Of a DNA stretch of 64,000 nt, positions 40,247 to 49,143 are shown piece after piece (the stretch's first letter is position 1; the number at the start of each line of letters is the position of its first letter). Under the pieces are notes generated by a model. It did not search any database and was not told the DNA's origin. It saw only the letters and a program-made list of their open reading frames with translations. This stretch comes from Nonomuraea sp. SYSU D8015 (GTDB taxonomy: Bacteria > Actinomycetota > Actinomycetes > Streptosporangiales > Streptosporangiaceae), in the NCBI RefSeq assembly GCF_008065375.1, contig NZ_VJYI01000015.1:124001-188000 (forward strand). The letters are read 5' to 3'. A program made the position numbers and the translations under genes.

Positions 40247-42588
40247 CGGACGTGGACGTTTTGGCCGGCCTGGTGCCGCAGGAGCGCGAGGCGCGGCGGG
40301 ACCCTGTCGGTGCGCGAGGCCGGCGGCTTGCGGCTTCCCGCGGCGAACTGGTTCGGCCACGCGGCGCCTTGGCCCCGGTAATCCTGCTCGGCCGCGGCCT
40401 GCAGCGTCCAGTGGGGGTTGTAGAGGTGAGCCCGCCCGAGGGCGCACAGGTCGGCTCGCCCGGCGAGCAGGATGGAGTTCACGTCGTCGTAGGAGGAGAT
40501 GGCGCCGACGGCGATGACCTTCACCCCGGCCGGCTCCGCGACGAGCCGGCGGATCAGGTCGGCGAACGGAGTCTGGTACGAACGGCCGAAGGCCGGCCTC
40601 TCGTCCTTGGTCACCTGTCCCGAGGACACGTCGATGGCCGCCGCTCCGTGCTCGACGAAGGCCCGGGCGATCTCGACGGCGTCGTGGGCGGTGTTGCCGT
40701 CCGGCACCCAGTCGCTCGCCGAGATGCGGACCGTCACCGGTATCCGTCCGGGAACGGCCGCGCGGACGGCGTCGAAGACCTCCAGGGGGAAGCGCAGCCG
40801 GTTGGTCAGCGAACCGCCGTAGGCGTCGATCCGCTTGTTGGCCACCGGGGAGAGGAAGGAGGAGAGGAGGTAGCCGTGCGCGGCGTGGATCTCGATGAGG
40901 TCGAAGCCGGCCGCCACACCACGCCCGGCGGCGGCGACGAAGTCGGCCACCACCTTGTCCAGGTCGTCGCGGGTGGCCTCGCGGGGCAGGTGGCAGCCCT
41001 CCCCGTACGGCAGGGCGGACGGCCCGATGACCTCCCAGTTGCCCTCGTCGAGAGGCTGGTCGAGACCCTCCCACATCAGTCTGGTGGAGCCCTTGCGGCC
41101 CGAGTGGCCGAGTTGGAGGCCGATCTTCGCGGTCGTCTGCGCATGCACGAAGTCGGTCACGCGGCGGTAGGCGTCACGTTGCTCGTCGTTCCACAGACCG
41201 GTGCATCCGGGGGTGATCCTGCCTTCTGGGGAGACGCACACCATCTCGGTCATCACGAGCCCGGCGCCGCCGAGCGCCTTGGAGCCCAGATGCACCAGGT
41301 GGAAGTCGGTGGGCACGCCCTCCTCCGCGGAGTACATGTCCATCGGCGACACGATGATCCGGTTCTTGAGCCGCAGCGGCCCGATGTCGACCGGCTGGAA
41401 CATCGCGGGAGCGACCTCGTCCGCCCCGGACGCCTCGGCGAACGCCGCCTCGACGCGGTGGGCGAACTCCGGATCGCGCTCCTTGAGGTTCTCGAAGGTG
41501 ATGCGCCGCGACCGGGTCAGCAGGTTGAAGCAGAACTGGACGGGGTCCTGGCCGGCGTACATCCCGATGTTCTCGAACCACTCCAGCGAGGCCTGCGCCG
41601 CGCGCTGGGTCGACTCCACCACCGGCTTGCGCTCGCGCTGGTAGGCCTCGAGCGCCTCGCCGAGCGACGGGTGCTCGTGCAGGCATGCCGCCAGCGCCAG
41701 GGCGTCCTCCATCGCGAGCTTCGTGCCCGATCCGATGGAGAAGTGCGCGGTGTGGGCGGCGTCCCCGAGGAGGACGACGTTGCCGTCGTACCAGCGCTCG
41801 TTGCGGACGGTCGTGAAGTTCAGCCACTTGGAGTTGTTGGTGAGCACCTGGTGCCCGGCCAGCTCGCCGGCGAAGATCTCCTTGATCTTCTTGACCGCGT
41901 GCTCATCGGACACTCCGGGAGGGAACGACTCGTTCTCGGTCGCGTCGAATCCCGCGCGGCGCCACACCTCCTCGTGCATCTCGACGATGAAGGTCGAGCC
42001 GCTGGCGGAGTACGGGTACCCGTGAATCTGCATGGTGCCCCACTCCGTCTGCTTGACGAGGAACTGGAACGCCTCGAACACCAGGTCCGTGCCGAGCCAG
42101 ATGTACTTGTTACGCCGGTGGTCGAGTGAGGGGACGAAGGAGTCGGCGTACTTGGTGCGGATCCTCGAATTGAGGCCGTCGGCCGCCACGACGAGGTCGT
42201 GGGCGGCGCGCAGCTCGTCGGCGTCGGGCGCCTCGCTCTCGTAGTGCACGGTCACGCCGAGCTCAGCGGCGCGCCGTTGCAGCAGGTGCAGGAGGTCCTT
42301 GCGGCTCATGGCCGCGAAGCCCTGCCCGCCCACCGTGAAGGCGTGGCCGTCGACCTCGATGTCGATGTCGGTCCAGCGGGCGAAACGGCGTGCCATCTGG
42401 TCGTAGATGACCGTGTCGGCGTTCTCGATCCCTCCCAGCGTCTCGTCGGAGAAGACGACGCCGAATCCGAAGGTGTCGTCAGGGGCGTTGCGCTCCCATA
42501 CGGTGATCTCGTGGCCCGGGCTCAGCTGCTTCATCAGCGCCGCGAAGTAGAGACCACCCGGGCCGCCGCCGGCGATTGCGATCTTCAC
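40228..42588 (-). CDS. fused FAD monooxygenase / old-yellow-enzyme (salicylyl-CoA 5-hydroxylase or 2-aminobenzoyl-CoA monooxygenase/reductase)
   Basis: The 786-residue protein has two parts. Residues 1-390 are a class A flavin monooxygenase: GGGPGGLYFAALMKQ at the start, VVAADGLNSRIR near 150 and the FAD motif NVVLLGDAAHTAHFSIGSGT near 280. Residues 395-760 are an old-yellow-enzyme barrel: MFQPVDIGPLRLKNRIIVSP, GLQLGHSGRKGS, DLIEIHAAHGYLLSSFLSP. This fusion is known from salicylyl-CoA 5-hydroxylase (SdgC) and from 2-aminobenzoyl-CoA monooxygenase/reductase. Which substrate applies is uncertain. RidA and a 2-aminobenzoate-ligase-like neighbour favour the anthraniloyl route. The start overlaps the ligase stop (ATGA). 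Confidence 0.88.
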   Translation of the reverse strand: MKIAIAGGGPGGLYFAALMKQLSPGHEITVWERNAPDDTFGFGVVFSDETLGGIENADTVIYDQMARRFARWTDIDIEVDGHAFTVGGQGFAAMSRKDLLHLLQRRAAELGVTVHYESEAPDADELRAAHDLVVAADGLNSRIRTKYADSFVPSLDHRRNKYIWLGTDLVFEAFQFLVKQTEWGTMQIHGYPYSASGSTFIVEMHEEVWRRAGFDATENESFPPGVSDEHAVKKIKEIFAGELAGHQVLTNNSKWLNFTTVRNERWYDGNVVLLGDAAHTAHFSIGSGTKLAMEDALALAACLHEHPSLGEALEAYQRERKPVVESTQRAAQASLEWFENIGMYAGQDPVQFCFNLLTRSRRITFENLKERDPEFAHRVEAAFAEASGADEVAPAMFQPVDIGPLRLKNRIIVSPMDMYSAEEGVPTDFHLVHLGSKALGGAGLVMTEMVCVSPEGRITPGCTGLWNDEQRDAYRRVTDFVHAQTTAKIGLQLGHSGRKGSTRLMWEGLDQPLDEGNWEVIGPSALPYGEGCHLPREATRDDLDKVVADFVAAAGRGVAAGFDLIEIHAAHGYLLSSFLSPVANKRIDAYGGSLTNRLRFPLEVFDAVRAAVPGRIPVTVRISASDWVPDGNTAHDAVEIARAFVEHGAAAIDVSSGQVTKDERPAFGRSYQTPFADLIRRLVAEPAGVKVIAVGAISSYDDVNSILLAGRADLCALGRAHLYNPHWTLQAAAEQDYRGQGAAWPNQFAAGSRKPPASRTDRVPPRLALLRHQAGQNVHVRWTPGS

Positions 42589-44225
42589 TGGGAATGCTCT
42601 TTCTCGACGATCTCACGCAGGATGTAGTGCTGCAGCTTCCCGCTGGGATTGCGCGGGAGCGACGTGCGGAAACGCACGTCACGGGGATACTTGTACGGCG
42701 CCAGCTGCCGCTTGACGTAGTCCTGGATCTCCTTGGCCTTCGCCGCGTCGCCCTCGACCCCGTCCCGGAGCACGACGAAGGCGCACACGATCGATCCGCG
42801 CTCGGGATCCGGCTCGGCGACGACCGCGGACTCGACCACGTCCGGGTGGGTGTCGATGGCCGCCTCGACCTCGGGACCGCCGATGTTGTAGCCCGAGGAG
42901 ACGATCATGTTGTCGGTGCGTGAGCAATAGTGGAAATAGCCGTCCTCGTCCCGGTAGAACGTGTCGCCGGTGACGTTCCAGCCGTTGACGACGTACGTCC
43001 GCTGGCGGTCGTCGTCCAGGTAACGGCAGCCGACCGGGCCGATCACGGCCAGCCGGCCCTCGACGCCAGGAGGCAGTTCCTCGCCGTCCGGGCCGAGGAT
43101 CGTCGCCCGGAAGCCGGGAACCGGCTTGCCCGTCGCGCCGGGCCGGATGTCGTCGCCGGCCGCGGAGATGAAGATGTGCAGCATCTCCGTGGCCCCGATG
43201 CCATCGATGACCTTGAGCTTGATGTCGGCCTCGATCTGCTCCCAGACGCCCTGCGGGATGTGCTCGCCGGCGCTCACCGCGGCGCGGAGGCCGCGCAGCT
43301 TGTCGATCTTGCCTGCCTTCAGGATCTGCTTGTACGCCGTCGGCGCGGTGGCCAGCACCGTGATCCCGTGCTCCTCGACGAGGTCGGCGAGCCGTGCCGG
43401 CGTCGCGCTCTCCACCAGGAACATGCAGGCGCCCGCCCGGAGAGGGAACACCACGAGCATCCCGAGACCGAAGGTGAAGGCGAGCGGGGCCGTGCAGGCG
43501 ACCACGTCGTCGGCCTCGAGCCGGAGAACTCCCCGGCCGAACGTGTTGTCGATGGACAGGATGTCGCGATGGAAGTGGATGGTGATCTTGGGGGCGCCCG
43601 TGCTGCCCGACGTCGGCCCGAACAGGGCGACGTCGTCGGCGGCGGTCAGGATGTTACTGAAAGCACCGGATTTCGCCGCGCAGCGAGCGGTCAGGTCGCC
43701 GTCGCCGGAGCCGCCGAAGGACACGACCACCAGGTCAGGGGCGGCCGAGTCGCGCACCACGTCGACCTCCTCGAGGAAGCGGTGGTCGACCAAGGCGATC
43801 GACGGCAGGGACTTGGCGACCACGGGGGTGAGATCGCGGGCACGCAGCGCCGCCATGGTCGTGACGACGACGCCCCCGGCCTTCAGCACCCCGAGCCAGC
43901 AGGCCACCGCCCACGGGTTGTTGGGGGAACGCAGCAGAACCCGGTTGCCGGGCACGAGGCCGAGGTCCTCGACGAGCACCTGGGCGACCTGGTTGGACCG
44001 CCGCAGGAGGTCGCCATAGGTCCACTCCTCGCCCCCGTCGGTGCGGATCGCCGGCCGATCGGGGCCGAAGGCGGCCACCGCGGCGTCGATGATCTCCGCG
44101 GCCGCGTTCAGGCGGTCCGGGTAGCGCAGGAGATCGGTCGTGAACTCCAGCCGCGGCCACTGCTCGAACGGCGGCAGGCGATCGCGGGCGAAGGTGTCGA
44201 TGTGCGAGGTGGGTGACAGCTGCAT
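42585..44225 (-). CDS. aryl-CoA ligase (2-aminobenzoate/benzoate-CoA ligase family)
   Basis: The 546-residue AMP-forming enzyme starts at ATG 44225 with AAGGAC upstream. Motifs: FGPTSGSTGAPKITIHFHRD (AMP loop), DGIGATEMLHIFISAAGDDI (A5 motif, GATE), VNGWNVTGDTFYRDEDGYF and the C-terminal PRNPSGKLQHYILRE with the catalytic Lys. It resembles benzoate/2-aminobenzoate-CoA ligases, which make aryl-CoA from the acid, ATP and CoA in the cytoplasm. It feeds the next gene, the fused monooxygenase, with which it overlaps by four bases. Confidence 0.88.
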   Translation of the reverse strand: MQLSPTSHIDTFARDRLPPFEQWPRLEFTTDLLRYPDRLNAAAEIIDAAVAAFGPDRPAIRTDGGEEWTYGDLLRRSNQVAQVLVEDLGLVPGNRVLLRSPNNPWAVACWLGVLKAGGVVVTTMAALRARDLTPVVAKSLPSIALVDHRFLEEVDVVRDSAAPDLVVVSFGGSGDGDLTARCAAKSGAFSNILTAADDVALFGPTSGSTGAPKITIHFHRDILSIDNTFGRGVLRLEADDVVACTAPLAFTFGLGMLVVFPLRAGACMFLVESATPARLADLVEEHGITVLATAPTAYKQILKAGKIDKLRGLRAAVSAGEHIPQGVWEQIEADIKLKVIDGIGATEMLHIFISAAGDDIRPGATGKPVPGFRATILGPDGEELPPGVEGRLAVIGPVGCRYLDDDRQRTYVVNGWNVTGDTFYRDEDGYFHYCSRTDNMIVSSGYNIGGPEVEAAIDTHPDVVESAVVAEPDPERGSIVCAFVVLRDGVEGDAAKAKEIQDYVKRQLAPYKYPRDVRFRTSLPRNPSGKLQHYILREIVEKEHSQ

Positions 44226-44281
44226 CGGAGGGTCCTTCCGGAGCCACGTCGGCGGCTCGACTGCAGGGCGGGGGGGATGGA

Positions 44282-45175
44282 TCAGGAGATGCGGATCATG
44301 CCTTCCTGCACGACCGTGGCCAGGTGCTCCCCGTCGCGGGTGAAGAAGCGACCATGCCCGACACCGCGCCCGGAGCCCGCCGAGACGGCTTCCTGCGCGT
44401 AGAGCAACCAGCCGTCGAGCACTCCTTCGCCCGGCACGCGGTGGAACCACATCGCGTGGTCCAGGCTCGCGGTCACCAGTCCGGGCCGAGCCCACGGCAG
44501 GCCGAGCACGCGCAGCACCGGTTCGAGGATGGTGTAGTCGCACACGTAGGAGAGGGCCGCCAGGTCGCGCTGCGCGCGGGTCAGGCCCTCGACCGGCCGC
44601 AGGTCGTCGTACGGCTTGACCCAGACAGCCTGGTGGGGCGCCTGCCCTCCGTCGACGGCCAGGTAGACGGGCCCGGGGACGTGACGCATGTCGAAGCTGC
44701 GCCCGCCGCTCCAGTACGCCTTGGACTCCTCGGTCATCGTCCCGCCCTGCCGCTCGGCGAGGTATGCGGCCGAGGAGGGCAGCGTGCCGGGATCAAGAAC
44801 CTCTGGAGGCGGTGCGGCGAAGTCGCCGCCGGGCTCACCTGCCGCGAACGACGCGAGCGCCACGTAGATCGGCCGCCCACCCTGGTAGGCGCGGACCTGC
44901 CGAGTGCCGTAACCCCGGCCGTCGCGCAGCAGCTCCACCTCGTAGCGGACCTCGGCTCCGATGTCGGCGGGGCGCATGAAGTAGGAGTGCATCGAGTGCA
45001 GCGCCTTGCCCGCCGGAACGGTCCGCATGGCCGCCGCCGCGGCCGCGGCCACCAGGTCGCCGCCGTAGGCCTTGGGCCAAGGGCAGGGCTGGGTCACCGC
45101 GGTGAAGGCCGCGTCGTAGTGCTCCGGCTCGGTCTCTTTCAGCGTCACGGCGGCCGTGAACGTCTCGGACGTCAT
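44282..45175 (-). CDS. acyl-CoA thioesterase II (TesB-like)
   Basis: The 297-residue double hot-dog protein has PWPKAYGGDLVAAAAAAAMR in the first half and LHSMHSYFMRPADIGAEVRY, then in the second half TASLDHAMWFHRVPGEGVLD, the TesB pattern with the catalytic Asp in SLDHAMWFH. It hydrolyses acyl-CoAs. The start overlaps the cupin stop (ATGA) and it precedes the ligase by 56 bases. In this cluster it may recycle CoA from dead-end aryl-CoA or ring-cleavage products. Confidence 0.85.
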   Translation of the reverse strand: MTSETFTAAVTLKETEPEHYDAAFTAVTQPCPWPKAYGGDLVAAAAAAAMRTVPAGKALHSMHSYFMRPADIGAEVRYEVELLRDGRGYGTRQVRAYQGGRPIYVALASFAAGEPGGDFAAPPPEVLDPGTLPSSAAYLAERQGGTMTEESKAYWSGGRSFDMRHVPGPVYLAVDGGQAPHQAVWVKPYDDLRPVEGLTRAQRDLAALSYVCDYTILEPVLRVLGLPWARPGLVTASLDHAMWFHRVPGEGVLDGWLLYAQEAVSAGSGRGVGHGRFFTRDGEHLATVVQEGMIRIS

Positions 45176-45660
45176 GGCCGCTCGATCCAGTCGCGCAGTG
45201 CCTCGTCCGCGACGTCGGCGAGATTGACGACGATGTTGTCGGGCGTGCGCGTGGTCATCCAGGTGAGCGGCCGGTTGCGGTCCAGGTTGCACTCGACGTG
45301 CGGCATGAAGGGCGGGACGAAGACCCAGTCGCCCTCCTCCATGTCGATGTAGTCGGCGAACTTCTCGCCGAAGTAGATGCGCGCCCGGCCCGACAGGACG
45401 TACCCGCCGGTCTCGGCCTCACCGTGGTGATGGGGGACCGAGCGGTAGCCCGGCTCGTTGCTGACCTTCCCGAACCAGATCCGCCGCGCCGGAGTGTGCT
45501 GGGGGCTCACCCCGGCGATGCGTGAGGCGCCTTCCGACTGGCCGGTCAGCGCCGACTCCAGCCCTCCTCGGGTGACGACCGGGACGACGAGGCCACTCTC
45601 GGTGGCGTACGCCGAGTTGTCCCCCGGGAAGGCGCTGAGGTCTCCCTCGGTCGGCTGCAT
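45172..45660 (-). CDS. single-domain cupin protein
   Basis: The 162-residue protein has one cupin barrel: RSVPHHHGEAETGGYVLSGR (metal-binding H-x-H and Glu), then DWVFVPPFMPHVECNLD with the third His. It starts MQPTEGDLSAFPGDN. Single-cupin proteins of this kind accompany aryl-CoA clusters; a dioxygenase or isomerase role is possible, but it is half the size of gentisate dioxygenase. Ten bases separate it from the FAH-like remnant upstream. Confidence 0.8.
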   Translation of the reverse strand: MQPTEGDLSAFPGDNSAYATESGLVVPVVTRGGLESALTGQSEGASRIAGVSPQHTPARRIWFGKVSNEPGYRSVPHHHGEAETGGYVLSGRARIYFGEKFADYIDMEEGDWVFVPPFMPHVECNLDRNRPLTWMTTRTPDNIVVNLADVADEALRDWIERP

Positions 45661-45669
45661 GGTCGACTC

Positions 45670-45780
45670 CTAAACGTTGGTGAACACGATCCGGTTGCGC
45701 AGGACGCCGATGCCGGAGATCTCGGCTCCGAGGACGGCGCCGTCGGCGAGACGGAGACGTACGCCACCGGCGAGCACACT
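45670..45780 (-). pseudogene. C-terminal remnant of a fumarylacetoacetate-hydrolase-family gene
   Basis: The last residues of a minus-strand frame, GVRLRLADGAVLGAEISGIG then VLRNRIVFTNV, match the final strand of FAH-family hydrolases (GDxVxxEIxGIGxLRNxVV). The other 200-250 residues are absent, and the promoter region of the divergent RidA gene follows directly. FAH enzymes end gentisate-type pathways, so a functional hydrolase may have been lost here, or the frame is a chance relic. Confidence 0.5.
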
Positions 45781-45847
45781 CCATGTTGTGTCGTTTTTTT
45801 CACGCTCGTCAGATAAAGTCAACACCCCGAGACTCGACGGAGGCGTC
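45781..45847. promoter_or_regulatory. divergent promoter between the aryl-CoA operon and ridA-like gene
   Basis: The gap is AT-rich for this genome (T7 run at 45794-45800, agataaagt at 45811-45819). TGTTG (45784-45788) and CAACA (45820-45824) could form a wide inverted repeat. The PaaX protein encoded nearby is a reasonable regulator, but no exact PaaX consensus was seen. Confidence 0.4.
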
Positions 45848-46267
45848 ATGACCCCGATCCCGATCAACCCGGACGGCCTGCCGGTCCCCAGCGGCTACTC
45901 GCACGGCACTCTGATCGGCAACACGCTCTACCTGGGCGGCCAGACGGCGCTCGACCAGGACATGAAGATCGTCGAAGGCGGCATCGTCGAGCAGTTCCGG
46001 CAGGCCTTCAGCAACGTGCTCACCACGCTCCGGGAGGCGGGCGGCCGGCCGGAGGATCTGGTGAGCATCACGCTCTACCTGACCGACATCCCCGGCTACC
46101 AGGCACACGGCAAGGAGATCGGCCGCATCTGGCGGGAGCTCGCCGGGCCCGTCTACCCGGCGATGGCCGGCATCGGCTGCACAGCCCTGTGGCAGCCGGA
46201 GGCGATGATCGAGATCCTGGGCGTCGCCGTCATCCCGCCGGAACGGCTGCGCGTCAGAGAGCGTTGA
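45848..46267 (+). CDS. RidA-family (YjgF/UK114) imine deaminase-like protein
   Basis: The 139-residue protein has the RidA core: SGYSHGTLIGNTLYLGGQTA, then SNVLTTLREAGGRPEDLVSI and YPAMAGIGCTALWQPEAMIE. RidA hydrolyses reactive enamines/imines such as 2-aminoacrylate, and related proteins deaminate intermediates of aminobenzoate breakdown. A conserved Arg of canonical RidA is not in its usual place, so it may belong to an Rid subgroup. It faces the aryl-CoA operon and is followed by the PaaX gene on the other strand. Confidence 0.88.
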   Translation: MTPIPINPDGLPVPSGYSHGTLIGNTLYLGGQTALDQDMKIVEGGIVEQFRQAFSNVLTTLREAGGRPEDLVSITLYLTDIPGYQAHGKEIGRIWRELAGPVYPAMAGIGCTALWQPEAMIEILGVAVIPPERLRVRER

Positions 46268-46300
46268 CCACGACGGCCGTGGCGAGGCCGTCGAAGGCCG

Positions 46301-47161
46301 TCACATCGCGGTCGTGATCCCGATCACCGAGCTCGCGTGGCGGTGCGCGGGCTCGGCCAGCCTGTCCTTCAGCTCGTCGAACAGCGCCGCCGCACGCACG
46401 CCGTACCAGTCGGGCGGCAGGAGCTCCGGCGGCAGGCCCGGGTCGAGGAACGGCAGTCTCCGCCACGCCGTCAGGGCCCGCACATAGTCACTGAACGCTT
46501 CGGCGTCGCCGCCGGCACCGCCGAGCTGCCAGCGATTCAGCACAGGATCGAACGAGCCCAGGAACTCGGCGTAGAGCCGCTGCAGCCCGTCCAGATCCCA
46601 CCACTGGCCGACCAGTTCGCTGACGTCTCCGAACGCCAGGTACTCGGCATGGAACAGGTCCACGTAGCCCGACAGCTCGTAGCGTTCCAGCACCTCGCGG
46701 GTCTCCTGATACAGGTAGCGGGGCGCGATCCAGACCCCTGCCGCCGTCGTACCGAAACCCAGCCAGCTCAGCCGCGACCGCAGCACGTGCCGCTGCTGCC
46801 GCTGCGACTCGGGAACGCTGAAGACGGCGAGCAACCATCCGTCCTTCAGCACGGCACGCTGCCGGCCGAAGATCCGCTGATCGCCCTCGTCCAGGATCTC
46901 CCGGGCCTGCCGCGACAGGCCGTATCCGGCCGATCCGCTGACTTTCCGCGCCTCGAGCAGGCCCCGGCGCTTCAACCGGGAGATCGCGGATCGCACCGAC
47001 GGCGCGTCGATCTTGAGCTGGGCCATCAGCTGGATCAGAGACGACACGCTGATCCAGCCGCCGACCTCGCGTGCGTACAGCCCGTAGATCGTGACGATGA
47101 AGGACCGGGGTTGCGTCGACCTCGACTCCGACTCTTCTGTTGCACTGCTCAGCGCCGTCAC
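46301..47161 (-). CDS. PaaX-family transcriptional regulator
   Basis: The 286-residue protein has the PaaX layout: an N-terminal winged helix (SFIVTIYGLYAREVGGWISV, LIQLMAQLKIDAPSVRSAIS, RLKRRGLLEARKV) and the PaaX C-terminal domain (DGWLLAVFSVPESQRQQRHV, RSRLSWLGFGTTAAGVWIAP). PaaX proteins repress aromatic-CoA pathways and are released by aryl-CoA intermediates. The start at GTG 47161 is a choice by family length. It converges on the RidA gene and most likely controls the cluster from 39701 to 46267. Confidence 0.88.
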   Translation of the reverse strand: MTALSSATEESESRSTQPRSFIVTIYGLYAREVGGWISVSSLIQLMAQLKIDAPSVRSAISRLKRRGLLEARKVSGSAGYGLSRQAREILDEGDQRIFGRQRAVLKDGWLLAVFSVPESQRQQRHVLRSRLSWLGFGTTAAGVWIAPRYLYQETREVLERYELSGYVDLFHAEYLAFGDVSELVGQWWDLDGLQRLYAEFLGSFDPVLNRWQLGGAGGDAEAFSDYVRALTAWRRLPFLDPGLPPELLPPDWYGVRAAALFDELKDRLAEPAHRHASSVIGITTAM

Positions 47162-47381
47162 GTAGACACGATAGCGCCAGCCGCTCGGCGGCCCTGTCGC
47201 AGGAAATGGTCGTGCACGCGGGCCGCGGCACGAGCACCGTCCGGCGATTTGCCCATCCGCGACGCGTGCCTGCGGGTGAGCTGCCGCTGGAGCACGGCCC
47301 GAAGGGATATGAGATGTTCGAGGAGAAGCAGGACGGCCGCGTCCGAGCCGTGTTCCATCCCGTGAGAGTGGGCATGCGGCG

Positions 47382-47687
47382 ATGACGCGACGCGGCGAGC
47401 CGTCGGTGGCGGCTTCGGGGCAGTGGAGAGACGAGAACGGCGTGCGGCTCCCTTCGGGGGAGGTCCACGCCTGGTATCCGGGAACGAACCAGACCTTGTG
47501 CGGGCTGGCGCTCAGCCGGTCAGGGCTGCTCCGATTCCACCATGTGCGGTGGCCTGACGTGTTCCCGGAGTCGGGTGGCGCGGCTGACGAGGTGGGACAG
47601 GTGTGCCGTCGTTGCCTCGCCGCATCGGGCCGGCGCTCGCACCGCGGCTGGAGCAAGGGCTGGACACGAACGGACCCACGTCCTTGA
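47382..47687 (+). CDS. hypothetical protein, possible small zinc-binding domain
   Basis: The 101-residue frame reads VRLPSGEVHAWYPGTNQTLC, GLALSRSGLLRFHHVRWPDV and EVGQVCRRCLAA. The Cys in TLCGL and the CRRC pair, with His in VHAWY, could form one zinc site (CxxC plus Cys/His). Similar small proteins occur as hypotheticals in actinomycetes, usually in front of DNA- or stress-related genes. No function is known. The last residues are basic. Confidence 0.55.
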   Translation: MTRRGEPSVAASGQWRDENGVRLPSGEVHAWYPGTNQTLCGLALSRSGLLRFHHVRWPDVFPESGGAADEVGQVCRRCLAASGRRSHRGWSKGWTRTDPRP

Positions 47688-47812
47688 CGGCGCGCGCTAC
47701 TTGTCCTGATTTCTGCAGACTTGACCGTTGGGACTGTTCCGATCATCACCTTTTACTGAAAGGGTGGTGTTTCGACCGGGGATAGAGCGACTGTAGGGAT
47801 GAGGATGATGAG

Positions 47813-48073
47813 ATGACTCGGGGCACTCGTCGTCAGCGTACGGACGAACTGCCGTCCCCTTGGCCCGGCGACCGCTACGAAGTCCTGTGCCAGCGTCCTG
47901 CGCCTTACCCAGGTTCGCGGGATCAGTACCACTTCGCCGAGTACGCGGTGGAATCGGCGCGGGCACTGGAGGAGGCCGGTCTCGCCACCCGCGTCGCCGT
48001 GATCAGGCTGGAGGATGACACCATCATCTACGATCCCGTCGCCGGCGTGGAGCTGCCCCCCGGGCAATGGTGA
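47813..48073 (+). CDS. hypothetical 86-residue protein
   Basis: The frame begins ATG 47813 with GATGAGATG before it. It reads like a small soluble domain: WPGDRYEVLCQRPAPYPGSR, then AEYAVESARALEEAGLATRV and AVIRLEDDTIIYDPVAGVEL. It carries normal codon bias, has no signal or membrane segment and ends in Pro-Gly-Gln-Trp. The alternation of strand and helix suggests a short alpha/beta fold. No family is recognised. Confidence 0.55.
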   Translation: MTRGTRRQRTDELPSPWPGDRYEVLCQRPAPYPGSRDQYHFAEYAVESARALEEAGLATRVAVIRLEDDTIIYDPVAGVELPPGQW

Positions 48074-48280
48074 GAACGCGGACGTTTCCGCGGTCACGTG
48101 TTGCGATGGATCTGCGAGGAGTCGCCCGGCTGTCCCGCTCCACGGGGTGCCGCCGCCGCTTACGTGGCTGGACAGCAGGTGCCGGACCCGGCCGATAAGG
48201 GAGGGGCCCGTTCCCGGCCGTCTGCCAAATTTTCCCCACGATAGCCCTGCGGGGCGCCCGCCCGGGTAGGCGCTGACCTC

Positions 48281-48400
48281 ATGAGATTCGGTAATTGGGA
48301 TGTCAGACCGTTGGGCGGCTGGGCGGGCTGCCTGGTCATGATCCTCATATCGGTGGTGCTGTCGATCGTATTGACGATCGTCATCAATCTGCTGCTCTAG
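48281..48400 (+). CDS. 39-residue small membrane protein
   Basis: ATG 48281 opens a 39-residue frame ending at TAG 48398-48400. It has a short soluble head (MRFGNWDVRPLGGWAGCLVM) and one strongly hydrophobic helix (ILISVVLSIVLTIVINLLL). The head has two Trp and a Cys close to the membrane, a pattern I have seen in small uncharacterised actinobacterial membrane proteins. No obvious ribosome site precedes it; ctgacctcATG suggests leaderless or weak initiation. The function is unknown. Confidence 0.55.
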   Translation: MRFGNWDVRPLGGWAGCLVMILISVVLSIVLTIVINLLL

Positions 48401-48406
48401 GGTAAC

Positions 48407-49143
48407 GACTACGCCAAGCAGCTCGCCGCCTCGGGCCAGCTGCCCGACGTGCAGATCGGCATGCTCTTCGCCGAGGCGGGCGTCACCGCGCCGCCCAAGA
48501 CGTACGCCGAGTTGCCGGCCGCCGCGGAGAAACTCAAGACCGCCGGGATCACGCCGTTCGTCAGCGGCGGGGTGTTCGTCACCTCCCGGCCGTGGACCGC
48601 CATCCTCGCCATCGACGTGTACGCCGAAATCCGCCTCACCGGAGAGGGCAGGCAAGGGCGCGATGTACCCGATGGGCAGCTGGTTCGCCGCCGCGGCAGA
48701 CAAGTCCGACATGAAGGGCAGGGGTGTTCGCCTGGCCGAGCGACGCCGGCACCCTGCATCTGCCGGCGTTCGCCGGCGGCGGACTGTCCGGGAGCGCGAC
48801 CGCCAGGAACAGGGCGGCGGCCAAGAAATTCGCCCTGGCCTTCCAGCTCACGAAAGAGAACCTGGATGCCTCGGTCAAGGCCGACGCCCTGTTCCCCACG
48901 ATCAAGGGCTACACGCCGCCGTCCGACACCGGACCCGTGTTCAAGCCCGTGTACGACCTCTGGCAGCAGGCGCTCGCCCAGAACGCGACCGTGCCGCCGT
49001 TCAGCTGGGAGGCCGGTGACACGGCCATGTTGCCGGGAATGCAGGGCACGTTCTGGTCGGCCGCGCAGGATCTCGTCAGCGGCAAGAAGAACGTGGACCA
49101 GGTGCCGGCGTTCCTCGACACCGAGTGGGAGAAGAGCGGCTGA
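48407..49143 (+). pseudogene. broken sugar ABC substrate-binding protein
   Basis: From 48407 the frame gives NDYAKQLAASGQLPDVQIGM, then KTYAELPAAAEKLKTAGITP, which are separate parts of a family-1 binding protein joined by a deletion. Frame shifts near 48640-48660 and 48715-48725 are needed to read MYPMGSWFAAAADKSDMKGR and then VFAWPSDAGTLHLPAFAGGG. The last part is intact: NRAAAKKFALAFQLTKENLD to PAFLDTEWEKSG with stop TGA 49141-49143. The N-terminal signal is absent. It was the binding protein of a CUT1-type sugar importer; the overlapping next frame is its permease. Confidence 0.75.
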
